A DNA stretch of 5,446 nucleotides from Burkholderiaceae bacterium (GCA_031261905.1 JAISIS010000194.1:1-5446), one strand, 5' to 3'; shown: positions 1 through 5,446, counted from the stretch's first letter. Notes: generated from the letters alone by a model not told the origin. Program-made: numbers and translations.

Positions 1-1185
1 GCCGATCAGGCTGTCAATTTCCGCCACCATGGACCTGAATGTCCTGGATAACATGCCTATTTCGTCATTGCTTTTGATCAGCGGCATTTCCACGTTGAAA
101 TTGCCTTCTCCCAACTCACGTGCGGCGTCGGCCAACTGGCGTATCGGCTGGGTCAGGCTGCGTGTCAGCAGATAAAGGACGATGGCAAGCAGGACAACGA
201 AGAAGGCGAAAACGGCGATGATGTAATTTCTGATGTAATTGGCTCTCTGCAAAACGTCCGCCATAGGGATACTGACGGCAACCGACCAAGGCCTTGTCAC
301 CTCGCTGAAGTGGATCGGGGTATATACCGTATAAAAATCATTGCCGCTTAACACATAGGTTTTGCCATTTTTAATGGCGTCCTTGACCTCGTTGACGGTT
401 TGGGAGTCGCTTGAGGCCAGCGTTTCCGAAATGTTCTTGCCCAGATAACGTTTATCCGAGTGCGCCACAATGGAACCGGAGTTCGAGAAAATCTGGGTAT
501 AGCCGCCTGATATGTGGGTGTTTTTCCGGGAAACCATTTCCTGAAGTTTGTCCAGGGCAATGTCCGAAGCAATGATGCCGATGAATTCTCCCTGATACAG
601 TATCGGGAAAACAAGGCTTGCCAGCATGACGGGGTGGCCCTGTATATGATACAGGTAAGGGTCTGTAATGAACTCGTGTTTGGTTGTTTTGGGAACGTTC
701 CACCAGTCGCTTGCTTCAATATCCTTATCAGGCAACGGTTCAAGCTCAATTCTGGAGCCGAGTTTGTTCCAGTAAAGCGCATACCTGCCGCTGGGCGAGT
801 AAGCCGGTTTTACCCCGGCATACTGGTGGTCTTTTCCATCCAGCGCGTTGGGCATGTAGGCAATGCATAATATCGTGATGTATTCCTTGTTTTTCAGCGC
901 CTTTTGCAGGATGTCGTTCATCATATGGCGGCTGGTCAGATTGTGTGTTTTCAGTGTCTCAAATACGGTGGAAAGCGTTTCCGACGTAACACGCGCACCC
1001 TGCAATTCGGCCTTGATTTCGTTTTTGTATTTGTCCGCTGTTTCTGCGGCAAGGTTGAAGGCCTCTTCTTTTGCCATATCAACCGTTTTGATGGTGACAA
1101 CCCACGCCGTTGTCATAAATGACACGATAACCACAGCGGTAACCAGAACAAAGATTTTTGCTCTCAATCCCAATGCATCCAACAT
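1..1185 (-). CDS. dCache-HAMP transmembrane sensor protein, N-terminal part (output domain outside window)
   Basis: An open frame runs from an ATG at 1185 to the window edge with no stop, giving 395 residues of a longer protein. TM1 is at about residues 11-32. A periplasmic region of about 285 residues follows. It has double-Cache features: ASDWWNVPK near 158-166, DPYLYH near 175-180, and FPILYQGEFIGIIASDIALD near 193-212, the last typical of the membrane-distal Cache module. A second Cache module covers about 227-305. TM2 is about 321-341, then a HAMP linker at about 342-394 with the usual P-I-x-x-L start and DEIGMLSRTF end. Such proteins sense small ligands in the periplasm and signal inward. 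The arginine of the common amino-acid-binding dCache motif is not evident beside the tryptophans, so the ligand is unknown. The output could be a methyl-accepting chemotaxis domain, histidine kinase, SpoIIE-type phosphatase or GGDEF domain. The ribosome site is weak (GGGCGAG). A hand count of 541-600 gives 48% GC, against 62% for 3181-3240 in the adaptor gene. Confidence 0.85.
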   Translation of the reverse strand, partial: MLDALGLRAKIFVLVTAVVIVSFMTTAWVVTIKTVDMAKEEAFNLAAETADKYKNEIKAELQGARVTSETLSTVFETLKTHNLTSRHMMNDILQKALKNKEYITILCIAYMPNALDGKDHQYAGVKPAYSPSGRYALYWNKLGSRIELEPLPDKDIEASDWWNVPKTTKHEFITDPYLYHIQGHPVMLASLVFPILYQGEFIGIIASDIALDKLQEMVSRKNTHISGGYTQIFSNSGSIVAHSDKRYLGKNISETLASSDSQTVNEVKDAIKNGKTYVLSGNDFYTVYTPIHFSEVTRPWSVAVSIPMADVLQRANYIRNYIIAVFAFFVVLLAIVLYLLTRSLTQPIRQLADAARELGEGNFNVEMPLIKSNDEIGMLSRTFRSMVAEIDSLIG

Positions 1186-1191
1186 AGCTCG

Positions 1192-1209
1192 CCCTGCACA
1201 CCCTGCACA
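1192..1209. repeat. Perfect 9-bp tandem direct repeat in the sensor gene leader
   Basis: CCCTGCACA occurs twice head to tail (1192-1200 and 1201-1209). In the sensor mRNA this reads UGUGCAGGG twice, ending 6 nt before the start codon at 1185. The GGG of the near copy is part of the only Shine-Dalgarno-like sequence. Confidence 0.85.
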
Positions 1210-1256
1210 AACACGCTGCCGTGCGCTCTTTATAGTTAAAGGTTAAATATTTGCAT

Positions 1257-1284
1257 ATTGTACGCCATCTTTAATGCGTAGCAA
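1257..1284 (-). promoter_or_regulatory. Candidate sigma-70 promoter for the dCache sensor gene
   Basis: Reading the minus strand, TTGCTA (1279-1284, 4 of 6 to TTGACA) is followed after 16 bp by TACAAT (1257-1262, 5 of 6 to TATAAT). It lies in the spacer after the tolC stop and would give a leader of about 65 nt before the ATG at 1185. That suggests the sensor gene has its own promoter rather than depending on tolC read-through. No intrinsic terminator with a T-run is visible between the two genes. This is a consensus match by eye only. Confidence 0.4.
1258..1284. repeat. Inverted repeat overlapping the sensor promoter
   Basis: TACGC (1261-1265) pairs with GCGTA (1276-1280) across a 10-base loop. 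The arms extend outward as TTG (1258-1260) with CAA (1282-1284) if G1281 is bulged, giving 8 paired positions. The arms cover most of the -35 and -10 hexamers of the candidate promoter, so it could be a repressor site or simply a weak hairpin. There is no T-run on the minus-strand downstream side, so a rho-independent terminator for tolC is unlikely. Confidence 0.35.
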
Positions 1285-1309
1285 GAAATTGGCGGTATGA
1301 CGTAATGTC

Positions 1310-2617
1310 TTACCTTTCGAGCAGGGCGTTGATTTCCTGAACATCGTTATCGTTCAGGATGCCGGCGGCGTATTTGAGTTTCAGGGCGTTCATGATTGCC
1401 GCGTGCCGTGCTTGCGTCAGGTCGCGGCGTGTGGAGAAGACTTGTTGTTCGGCATTTAACACATCAATATTGATACGTACGCCGACTTCATAGCCAAGCT
1501 TGTTGGATTCCAGTGCGGAAAGGCTGGAGACTTCCGCCGCCTCAAGCGCGCGGATTTGAGAAAGGCCGCTGTTCAGGCCGAGAAAGGCCTCCCGCGCGAG
1601 CTGTGCCGCGCTGCGCCGGGAAGCAACAAGATCGTTGCGCGCCTTGTCTTCCAGCGCTATGGATTCCCGTACCCGGCTTGTGATGGCGTAGCCGGAGAAA
1701 ATGGGGATATTCCACTGCACGCCAACGGTGCTTGAATTGTCGGAGCGGACTCTCCCGCCATCGGAGGTAGCAAACTCACGGGCGTTGTTGGTGTGGTTGT
1801 ATCCGGCCACTAGATCAACGGTCGGGTAATGGCCCGCGCGATTGATTGAAATGTCGCGTCTCGCCATTTCCAGCGCCAGTTCGGAGGCGGCCACATCGTA
1901 ATTCTGCTTCTCGGAATAATTGACCCAGGCGTTCATTTTGTTGGGTTCCGGCGCGGAGACATTTACGCCCTTGCGTAGGCGGGCAAGATTATCCGGCAGG
2001 TGGCCAATAATTTGCTGCAGGGCCGCGCGTTTGATTTCCAGATCGCTGGCGGCGGCATATTCCTGCGCGTCGGCAAGGTCATAGCGGGCCTGCGCTTCGT
2101 GCACGTCGGTAATGGTGGTTGTGCCCACTTCAAAACTGCGCTTGGCGGATTCAAGCTGTTCGGCAATGGCGATTTTCTGCGCCTGCGCGAAAACCAGCAC
2201 GTCCTGGGTGGTGAGCACATCAAAATATGCCTGGGCAACGCGGATAATAAGGTCCTGCTGCGAGGCGGCAAAACGGGCTTCGCTGACCGATACGGCCAGC
2301 TTGCTTCTTTCATAGTTCTGGTAGCTTGCCCAGTTAAACAGCGGCTGGGTCAGATTGACGCCGTAACGCGTTTCAGATGAATGCGGCACGCTTTCATATT
2401 TTGTGCGGTTATAGCTGCCGGACGCGCCGATTTGCGGCAGCAACTGGGAAAAGCCCTGAACGCTTTGCTCCTGCCCGGCCATCAGCGAGGCGCGCGCGCT
2501 GGCATATTGCGGATCGCTGACCAGCGCTTCCTGGTAAATCTGCGACAGGTCGGACGCGAAAGCGTTGACGACGAACGCGAAGCTGGCGGCCAGTGAGATG
2601 ATGAAGCGTTTTCGCAT
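1310..2617 (-). CDS. tolC: TolC-family outer-membrane efflux channel protein
   Basis: A complete 435-residue protein in the usual TolC size range. It starts with a signal peptide: MRKR, a hydrophobic core at about residues 5-17, and likely cleavage after AFA (residue 21). The mature protein has the duplicated TolC fold. The first repeat carries FEVGTTTITDVHEAQARYDL (162-181) and the second YEVGVRINIDVLNAEQQVF (376-394), both matching the VGTxTxxDVLxAQ pattern of type I secretion and efflux channels. As a trimer it would form the outer-membrane barrel and periplasmic alpha-barrel that adaptors dock onto. The frame extends upstream to a TTG at 2632, but ATG 2617 is preferred: it opens the signal peptide, has GGGA 5 nt upstream, and sits about 20 nt below a good promoter. 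It is divergent from the macA-type operon, so it probably serves that pump, though TolC proteins often serve several. It could also be named a type I secretion outer-membrane protein. Confidence 0.95.
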   Translation of the reverse strand: MRKRFIISLAASFAFVVNAFASDLSQIYQEALVSDPQYASARASLMAGQEQSVQGFSQLLPQIGASGSYNRTKYESVPHSSETRYGVNLTQPLFNWASYQNYERSKLAVSVSEARFAASQQDLIIRVAQAYFDVLTTQDVLVFAQAQKIAIAEQLESAKRSFEVGTTTITDVHEAQARYDLADAQEYAAASDLEIKRAALQQIIGHLPDNLARLRKGVNVSAPEPNKMNAWVNYSEKQNYDVAASELALEMARRDISINRAGHYPTVDLVAGYNHTNNAREFATSDGGRVRSDNSSTVGVQWNIPIFSGYAITSRVRESIALEDKARNDLVASRRSAAQLAREAFLGLNSGLSQIRALEAAEVSSLSALESNKLGYEVGVRINIDVLNAEQQVFSTRRDLTQARHAAIMNALKLKYAAGILNDNDVQEINALLER

Positions 2618-2622
2618 ACTTT

Positions 2623-2626
2623 TCCC
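2623..2626 (-). promoter_or_regulatory. Ribosome binding site of tolC that favours ATG 2617
   Basis: On the minus strand GGGA(AAAG) lies 5 nt upstream of the ATG at 2617. The competing TTG at 2632 would sit only a few bases from the predicted transcription start, so it is unlikely to be used. Confidence 0.5.
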
Positions 2627-2643
2627 GAGCAATGTTGCACGAT

Positions 2644-2671
2644 AGTATAAGCCAACTTCTGCCTGTGTCCG
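2644..2671 (-). promoter_or_regulatory. Candidate sigma-70 promoter for tolC
   Basis: On the minus strand CGGACA (2666-2671, 4 of 6 to TTGACA, with GACA intact) is followed after 16 bp by TATACT (2644-2649, 5 of 6 to TATAAT). Transcription would begin near 2637, leaving a leader of about 20 nt before ATG 2617. It is the best promoter match in the divergent region. Confidence 0.5.
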
Positions 2672-2680
2672 AATTGCAGG

Positions 2681-2697
2681 GCGGAAAATTTTGCCGC
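2681..2697. repeat. Quasi-palindrome in the tolC/macA divergent region
   Basis: GCGGAAAATTTTGCCGC: the GCGG and CCGC arms pair, and the central AAAATTTT is itself palindromic, with one unpaired G (2693). It lies just upstream of the tolC -35 element, where a dimeric regulator could bind. No protein can be assigned to it from sequence alone. Confidence 0.4.
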
Positions 2698-2730
2698 TTT
2701 ACCCGATACGTGCAAATATGTGACAAAAGA

Positions 2731-2747
2731 TGCGCCGATTGGCGGCA
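2731..2747. repeat. Second dyad, in the macA upstream region
   Basis: TGCGCC (2731-2736) pairs with GGCGGCA (2741-2747) across the loop GATT, with G2745 bulged. It sits where the -35 element of a macA promoter using TAAAAT at 2755-2760 as -10 would fall. No recognisable -35 hexamer is present there, so activator dependence is possible. The bulged form resembles the 2681-2697 element, but the two are not copies of one sequence. Confidence 0.35.
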
Positions 2748-2754
2748 TTAACAG

Positions 2755-2760
2755 TAAAAT
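2755..2760 (+). promoter_or_regulatory. Weak candidate -10 element for the macA-type operon
   Basis: TAAAAT matches TATAAT at 5 of 6 positions and lies 34-79 bp before the possible start codons. No -35 hexamer appears at 16-18 bp spacing (those positions read TGCGCC to CGCCGA). The GTGACA at 2720-2725 is too far away (29 bp). If used, transcription would start near 2767. Confidence 0.25.
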
Positions 2761-2781
2761 CGGGTTTATTTGTGCTTGTGG

Positions 2782-2788
2782 AAAGGGG
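2782..2788 (+). promoter_or_regulatory. Strong Shine-Dalgarno-like sequence preceding an in-frame TTG of macA
   Basis: AAAGGGG ends 5 nt before an in-frame TTG at 2794, which is ideal spacing. It is 29 and 50 nt from the in-frame ATGs at 2818 and 2839, too far to serve them directly. It is the only good ribosome site in the leader, so initiation at TTG 2794 (516 residues) is a real alternative to the ATG starts. Confidence 0.4.
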
Positions 2789-2838
2789 CGAACTTGAAGC
2801 GGGTCAACTTGAAAGGCATGTCTGGCGGGCTGAAAGCC

Positions 2839-4344
2839 ATGTCAACAAAGAAGCGGATCGGGCTGCTGGCTGGCCTTGCCGTACTGATCATCGCCATCGC
2901 CGCCTGGGTGATATCGCGCGGGAATGGTTCCATCCAATACAAGACCGCGAAGGTAAAGCGCGGAACCATCACCGCCAGCGTGAGTTCTTCCGGCACGGTG
3001 AATCCGGTTACTTCGGTGCAGGTGGGTTCGCAGGTTTCCGGGCAGATCAAGGAAATCCACATTGATTTCAACAGTGAGGTGAAAGAAGGGCAGCTGATTG
3101 CCCGGATTGACCCGGAGACTTTTGAATACAAGGTCAGGCAGATGCAGGCGGATGTGGATTCCGCCAAGGCACAGGCGATGATGCAGCGCGCGGAACTGGC
3201 GCGCCAGCGCGTGAACCTTGCCAATGCCAGGATTGATATGGAGCGCCGCCTGAAGCTGGTGGACCGGGGCTTCCTGTCGCCCGCCGAGCGCGATACGGTA
3301 AAAACAACATACGAGGCACAGCTTGAGCTGGTCAAGGTAGGGCAGGCCAATGTGCAAAACGCGGAAGCCTCGGTCAAGCAGAAAGAGGCCATGCTGGCGC
3401 AGGCCAAGGTAGACCTGGAAAGGACTTTCATCAAATCGCCGGTGAACGGCACGGTCATCAAGAAAACCGTGGAGGCGGGGCAGACGGTTGCCGCCAGCCT
3501 GCAAGCGCCCGAATTGTTCGTGATCGCGGAAGACCTGATGGATATGCAGGTGGAAACCTCGATTGACGAATCGGAAATCGGGCGGGTGCGCGTAGGGCAA
3601 AAGGCCACTTTTACCGTGGATTCCTATCCGGGCCGCACCTTTGAAGGGGAGGTCAAGCAGATACGTCTGGCGGCGCAGAATGTTTCCAATGTGATTACCT
3701 ATGTGGTAATCGTCAGCGCGGCCAATCCCAAGAAAGAGCTTTTTCCCGGCATGACGGCGAATGTGCGGATTATTCTGGATACCCGCGAAAACGTGAAACT
3801 GGTTCCCAATGCCGCGATGCGCTACCGGCTGCCGAGTACGGAAACAGCGGGCAAGCCTGCCCCGCGCGGCACGCGGGGCAACTGGATTCCGGCTTTCCTT
3901 GACCGGATGAGCGCGGAGCTTGGCCTGAATGATGATCAGCGGACGCGGGCGGAAGGTATTCTGACGGCCATGCGCAGCAAGGTTGCCGTTGCGCACCAGG
4001 CGCCGGAAGCCGAGCGCAAGAAGCATATCCAGGCGGCGCGCTCGGAAATGCATCAGCAGATGCTTGATATCCTGAATGAGGAACAAAAAGCCAAATTCGA
4101 GAAAATCATCGGGGAGTATGAGGAAAAGCGGAGCAGCAGCACGACTGGCCGCGTTTATGTCCTGGAAAACGGCAATCCGGTGGAAATGAAGGTGCGCCTG
4201 GGATTGTCCGACGGCGCCATGACTGAGCTGATTAGCTCCAGGCCGCCGGAGGGTGCAGATGTGATTATCGGTACGCAGGCCGCTGGTGAAAGCGGTGGTT
4301 CCGGTGGCGGGGCCTCAAAGGCGCGCGGCCCGCGCATGTTCTGA
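2839..4344 (+). CDS. macA: MacA-type periplasmic adaptor with an embedded Spy/CpxP-like segment
   Basis: Membrane-fusion (HlyD/MacA) protein linking a MacB-type transporter to TolC. From ATG 2839 it has 501 residues, well above the roughly 370 of E. coli MacA. Residues 6-26 form a single N-terminal membrane anchor, with no lipobox. Next come the first beta-barrel and lipoyl half (VSGQIKEIHI, 66-75), an alpha-helical hairpin at about 98-195, and the second lipoyl half (SPVNGTVIKKTVEAGQTV, 200-217). The hairpin tip carries R136, L140 and S147, the RxxxLxxxxxxS motif that contacts TolC. The beta-barrel follows at about 230-315. The membrane-proximal domain starts at VPNAAMRYR (322-330) and resumes at GRVYVLENG (437-445). 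Between them sits an extra segment at about 347-431 with LNDDQ and LNEEQ motifs. The tail is Gly/Ser-rich and ends GPRMF. In-frame starts also exist at TTG 2770, TTG 2794 (best ribosome site) and ATG 2818. ATG 2839 gives the N-terminus most like MacA. Confidence 0.93.
   Translation: MSTKKRIGLLAGLAVLIIAIAAWVISRGNGSIQYKTAKVKRGTITASVSSSGTVNPVTSVQVGSQVSGQIKEIHIDFNSEVKEGQLIARIDPETFEYKVRQMQADVDSAKAQAMMQRAELARQRVNLANARIDMERRLKLVDRGFLSPAERDTVKTTYEAQLELVKVGQANVQNAEASVKQKEAMLAQAKVDLERTFIKSPVNGTVIKKTVEAGQTVAASLQAPELFVIAEDLMDMQVETSIDESEIGRVRVGQKATFTVDSYPGRTFEGEVKQIRLAAQNVSNVITYVVIVSAANPKKELFPGMTANVRIILDTRENVKLVPNAAMRYRLPSTETAGKPAPRGTRGNWIPAFLDRMSAELGLNDDQRTRAEGILTAMRSKVAVAHQAPEAERKKHIQAARSEMHQQMLDILNEEQKAKFEKIIGEYEEKRSSSTTGRVYVLENGNPVEMKVRLGLSDGAMTELISSRPPEGADVIIGTQAAGESGGSGGGASKARGPRMF
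3877..4131 (+). other. Spy/CpxP-like (LTxxQ) segment inserted in the adaptor
   Basis: Adaptor residues 347-431 (numbered from ATG 2839) are charged and predicted helical, unlike the beta-rich domain around them. Two LTxxQ-like motifs, LGLNDDQRTR (361-370) and ILNEEQKAKFEK (411-422), lie 49 residues apart. The second resembles E. coli Spy, as I remember it, around ILTPEQKKQF. The segment has Met at 378, 404 and 408, and His at 386, 396 and 405, but no cysteine. Spy and CpxP are periplasmic envelope-stress proteins (ATP-independent chaperone; Cpx regulator) and related proteins include zinc-responsive ZraP. This segment is shorter than free-standing Spy and may lack its middle helices. Function here is inferred only. 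Confidence 0.7.
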
Positions 4345-4358
4345 CAAACGGCGCGCCC

Positions 4359-5096
4359 ATGAAACTGCTTGAGACATATCATCTGGTAAAGGAATATGCG
4401 ACCGGGGCAAACCATGTGTTTGCCCTGAATGATGTATCCATCTCGATCGGTGAAGGGGAGTTTGTCGCCATCATGGGGCAATCCGGCTCGGGCAAATCCA
4501 CTTTTATGAATCTGATCGGCTGTCTGGATATTCCCACATCGGGCGACTACTATCTGGGCGGCGAGAAGGTTTCCGATATGGATGGCGATGAGCTTGCGAT
4601 GATACGCAATCAGCAGATCGGCTTTGTCTTCCAGCAGTTCAATCTGCTGCCGCGTACCTCGGCGCTGGAAAATGTGGAATTGCCCCTGCTGTATGCGGGA
4701 GTGGATGCCGCAGAGCGCAAGGAACGCGCCCTGGCGCGTCTGGGGGAAGTGGGGCTGGGGGAGCGGGTACACCATACCCCTGCGGAGTTGTCAGGCGGGC
4801 AGCAGCAGCGCGTGGCGATTGCTCGCGGCCTGGTCAACAATCCTTCCCTGATCCTGGCGGATGAGCCGACCGGCGCGCTGGATTCGCGCACCAGTATCGA
4901 AATCATGGCGCTGATGCAGAAATTGTCGCGTACCGGCATGACCATCGTTATTGTTACCCATGAGCCGGAAATTGCCGCTTTCGCAAGCCGCATCATTACC
5001 TTCCGGGATGGCAGGGTGCTGTCGGACGATCCCAATACGCCCAATGACGCGCTGAAGGAACTGGAGAAATATCCTCCGGCGGGGGCAAAGAAATGA
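4359..5096 (+). CDS. MacB-type ABC transporter ATP-binding subunit (stand-alone)
   Basis: A complete 245-residue ATPase that would power export from the cytoplasmic face of the inner membrane. All nucleotide-binding motifs are intact: Walker A GQSGSGKST (40-48), Q-loop Q92 in VFQQFNLLP, signature LSGGQ (144-148), Walker B LILADE with catalytic E169, D-loop ALD (173-175) and H-loop H201. The pattern (FMNLIGCLDIPTSG, ENVELPLLYAG) is that of the MacB/LolD/FtsE-like group. E. coli MacB fuses this domain to its membrane part; here it ends in PPAGAKK and the permease is a separate gene. It starts 14 nt after the adaptor stop with no clear ribosome site (the gap holds GGCGCGCC), so translation is probably coupled. 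Its stop overlaps the permease start by 4 bp (ATGA). MacB-type is favoured over LolD because of the adjacent adaptor and MacB-like permease. Confidence 0.95.
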   Translation: MKLLETYHLVKEYATGANHVFALNDVSISIGEGEFVAIMGQSGSGKSTFMNLIGCLDIPTSGDYYLGGEKVSDMDGDELAMIRNQQIGFVFQQFNLLPRTSALENVELPLLYAGVDAAERKERALARLGEVGLGERVHHTPAELSGGQQQRVAIARGLVNNPSLILADEPTGALDSRTSIEIMALMQKLSRTGMTIVIVTHEPEIAAFASRIITFRDGRVLSDDPNTPNDALKELEKYPPAGAKK

Positions 5097-5446
5097 ATCT
5101 TGCCGCCACCTTCCGCATTGCCATCAACGCGCTGCGACTGAACAAGATGCGCTCGACGCTGACGATGCTGGGCATTATTATCGGCGTGGGCGCGGTGATT
5201 ACTATGATTGCCGTAGGCGGTGGCGTGCGCGAGCGGGTGCAAAGCCAGATCAAGAGTCTGGGTTCCAATCTGATTATCATCCTGCCAGGGTCCACCACGG
5301 CTTCCGGCGTGCGGATGGGCGCGGGGGCGAACCTGAACCTGACGGAAGATGACGCGATGGCTATTGCGCGCGAAGTGCCGGAAGTGCAACTGGCCGCGCC
5401 GATGAACCGGGGTAGCGCGCAGGTGGTGGCTGGCGGCAACAACTGG
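5093..5446 (+). CDS. MacB-type ABC transporter permease, N-terminal part (truncated by window edge)
   Basis: From the ATG at 5093, overlapping the ATPase stop, 118 codons run open to the window end. A short amphipathic N-terminus (NLAATFRIAINALRLNKMRS) leads into TM1 at about residues 21-45, with TLTMLGIIIGVGAVITMIAV, a hallmark of MacB/FtsX-type permeases. The start of the periplasmic core domain follows (VRERVQSQIKSLGSNLIIIL, then LTEDDAMAIAREVPEVQLAA). A full protein would be about 400 residues with three more transmembrane helices. It would dimerise and drive TolC-linked export by mechanotransmission from periplasmic substrate sites, rather than moving substrate through its own membrane channel as in classical exporters. 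The substrate (macrolide, peptide, lipid or siderophore) cannot be deduced. Confidence 0.93.
   Translation, partial: MNLAATFRIAINALRLNKMRSTLTMLGIIIGVGAVITMIAVGGGVRERVQSQIKSLGSNLIIILPGSTTASGVRMGAGANLNLTEDDAMAIAREVPEVQLAAPMNRGSAQVVAGGNNW

Noticed and set aside
514..870. Plus-strand open frames inside the sensor gene (514-870, 863-1246)
   Set aside because: Both lie opposite coding sequence for the dCache domain, which has a continuous 395-codon frame with recognisable motifs. Neither plus-strand product shows a family pattern.
1240..1260. AT-rich stretch with AAATATTT palindrome as a tolC terminator or operator
   Set aside because: Short self-complementary AT words are common in intergenic DNA. 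There is no GC stem followed by a T-run on the minus strand.
1292..1312. TGACGTAATGTC-like partial inverted repeat at the tolC stop codon
   Set aside because: Only 3-bp arms (GAC/GTC), too short to support a site.
2720..2725. GTGACA as a -35 element for macA
   Set aside because: 5 of 6 to consensus, but the nearest acceptable -10 (TAAAAT at 2755) is 29 bp away, and 16-18 bp spacing shows no -10-like hexamer.
2766..3608. Second antisense open frame opposite macA (about 280 codons)
   Set aside because: Ser/Thr/Cys-rich low-quality translation with no family features, overlapping both the adaptor gene and another shadow frame.
2842..4086. Long open frame (about 414 codons) on the minus strand, opposite macA
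   Set aside because: It lies wholly antisense to a gene with clear family motifs throughout. Its translation is rich in His, Arg and Pro with no recognisable domain, as expected for a shadow frame of GC-rich coding DNA.
4350..4357. GGCGCGCC palindrome before the ATPase start
   Set aside because: Only 8 bp in a GC-rich region, with no loop or flanking structure, so chance is the simplest explanation.
4610..5389. Minus-strand open frame across the ATPase and permease genes
   Set aside because: It crosses the overlap of two well-supported genes and has no recognisable protein features.

Overview
The window appears to come from a Gram-negative bacterium. It encodes a TolC-type outer-membrane channel and a MacA/MacB-type tripartite efflux pump, which need two membranes. 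The GC-rich pump genes and protein style suggest a proteobacterium, perhaps beta or gamma, but I cannot place it more precisely. No RNA gene, mobile element or CRISPR array is visible.

Layout. Positions 1-1185 (minus strand) hold the N-terminal 395 residues of a membrane sensor: TM1, double-Cache periplasmic domain, TM2, HAMP. Its output domain lies outside the window, so chemoreceptor, kinase, phosphatase and cyclase remain possible. Positions 1186-1309 are a short spacer with a perfect 9-bp tandem repeat and a dyad overlapping a candidate promoter for the sensor gene. Positions 1310-2617 (minus) encode a complete TolC-family protein of 435 residues. Positions 2618-2838 are a divergent control region with a good candidate tolC promoter, two quasi-palindromes and an ambiguous macA translation start. 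Then follow, on the plus strand, a MacA-type periplasmic adaptor (about 2839-4344), a stand-alone MacB-type ATPase (4359-5096) and the start of a MacB-type permease (5093 to the window edge).

Working together. The ATPase and permease would form an inner-membrane mechanotransmission ABC transporter. The adaptor is anchored in the inner membrane and its alpha-hairpin carries the RxxxLxxxxxxS (RLS) contact motif for TolC. The divergently encoded TolC protein would complete the channel through the outer membrane. The locus thus encodes a whole tripartite exporter, with ATPase and permease split where E. coli MacB is fused.

Most unusual feature. The adaptor carries an extra segment of about 85 residues, inserted between strands of its membrane-proximal domain. 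It looks like the stress chaperone/sensor family Spy/CpxP: two LTxxQ-like motifs (LNDDQ and LNEEQ) in a charged, helical, methionine-containing stretch. A periplasmic chaperone-like or metal/stress-sensing module built into an efflux adaptor is the best candidate here for something not well described.
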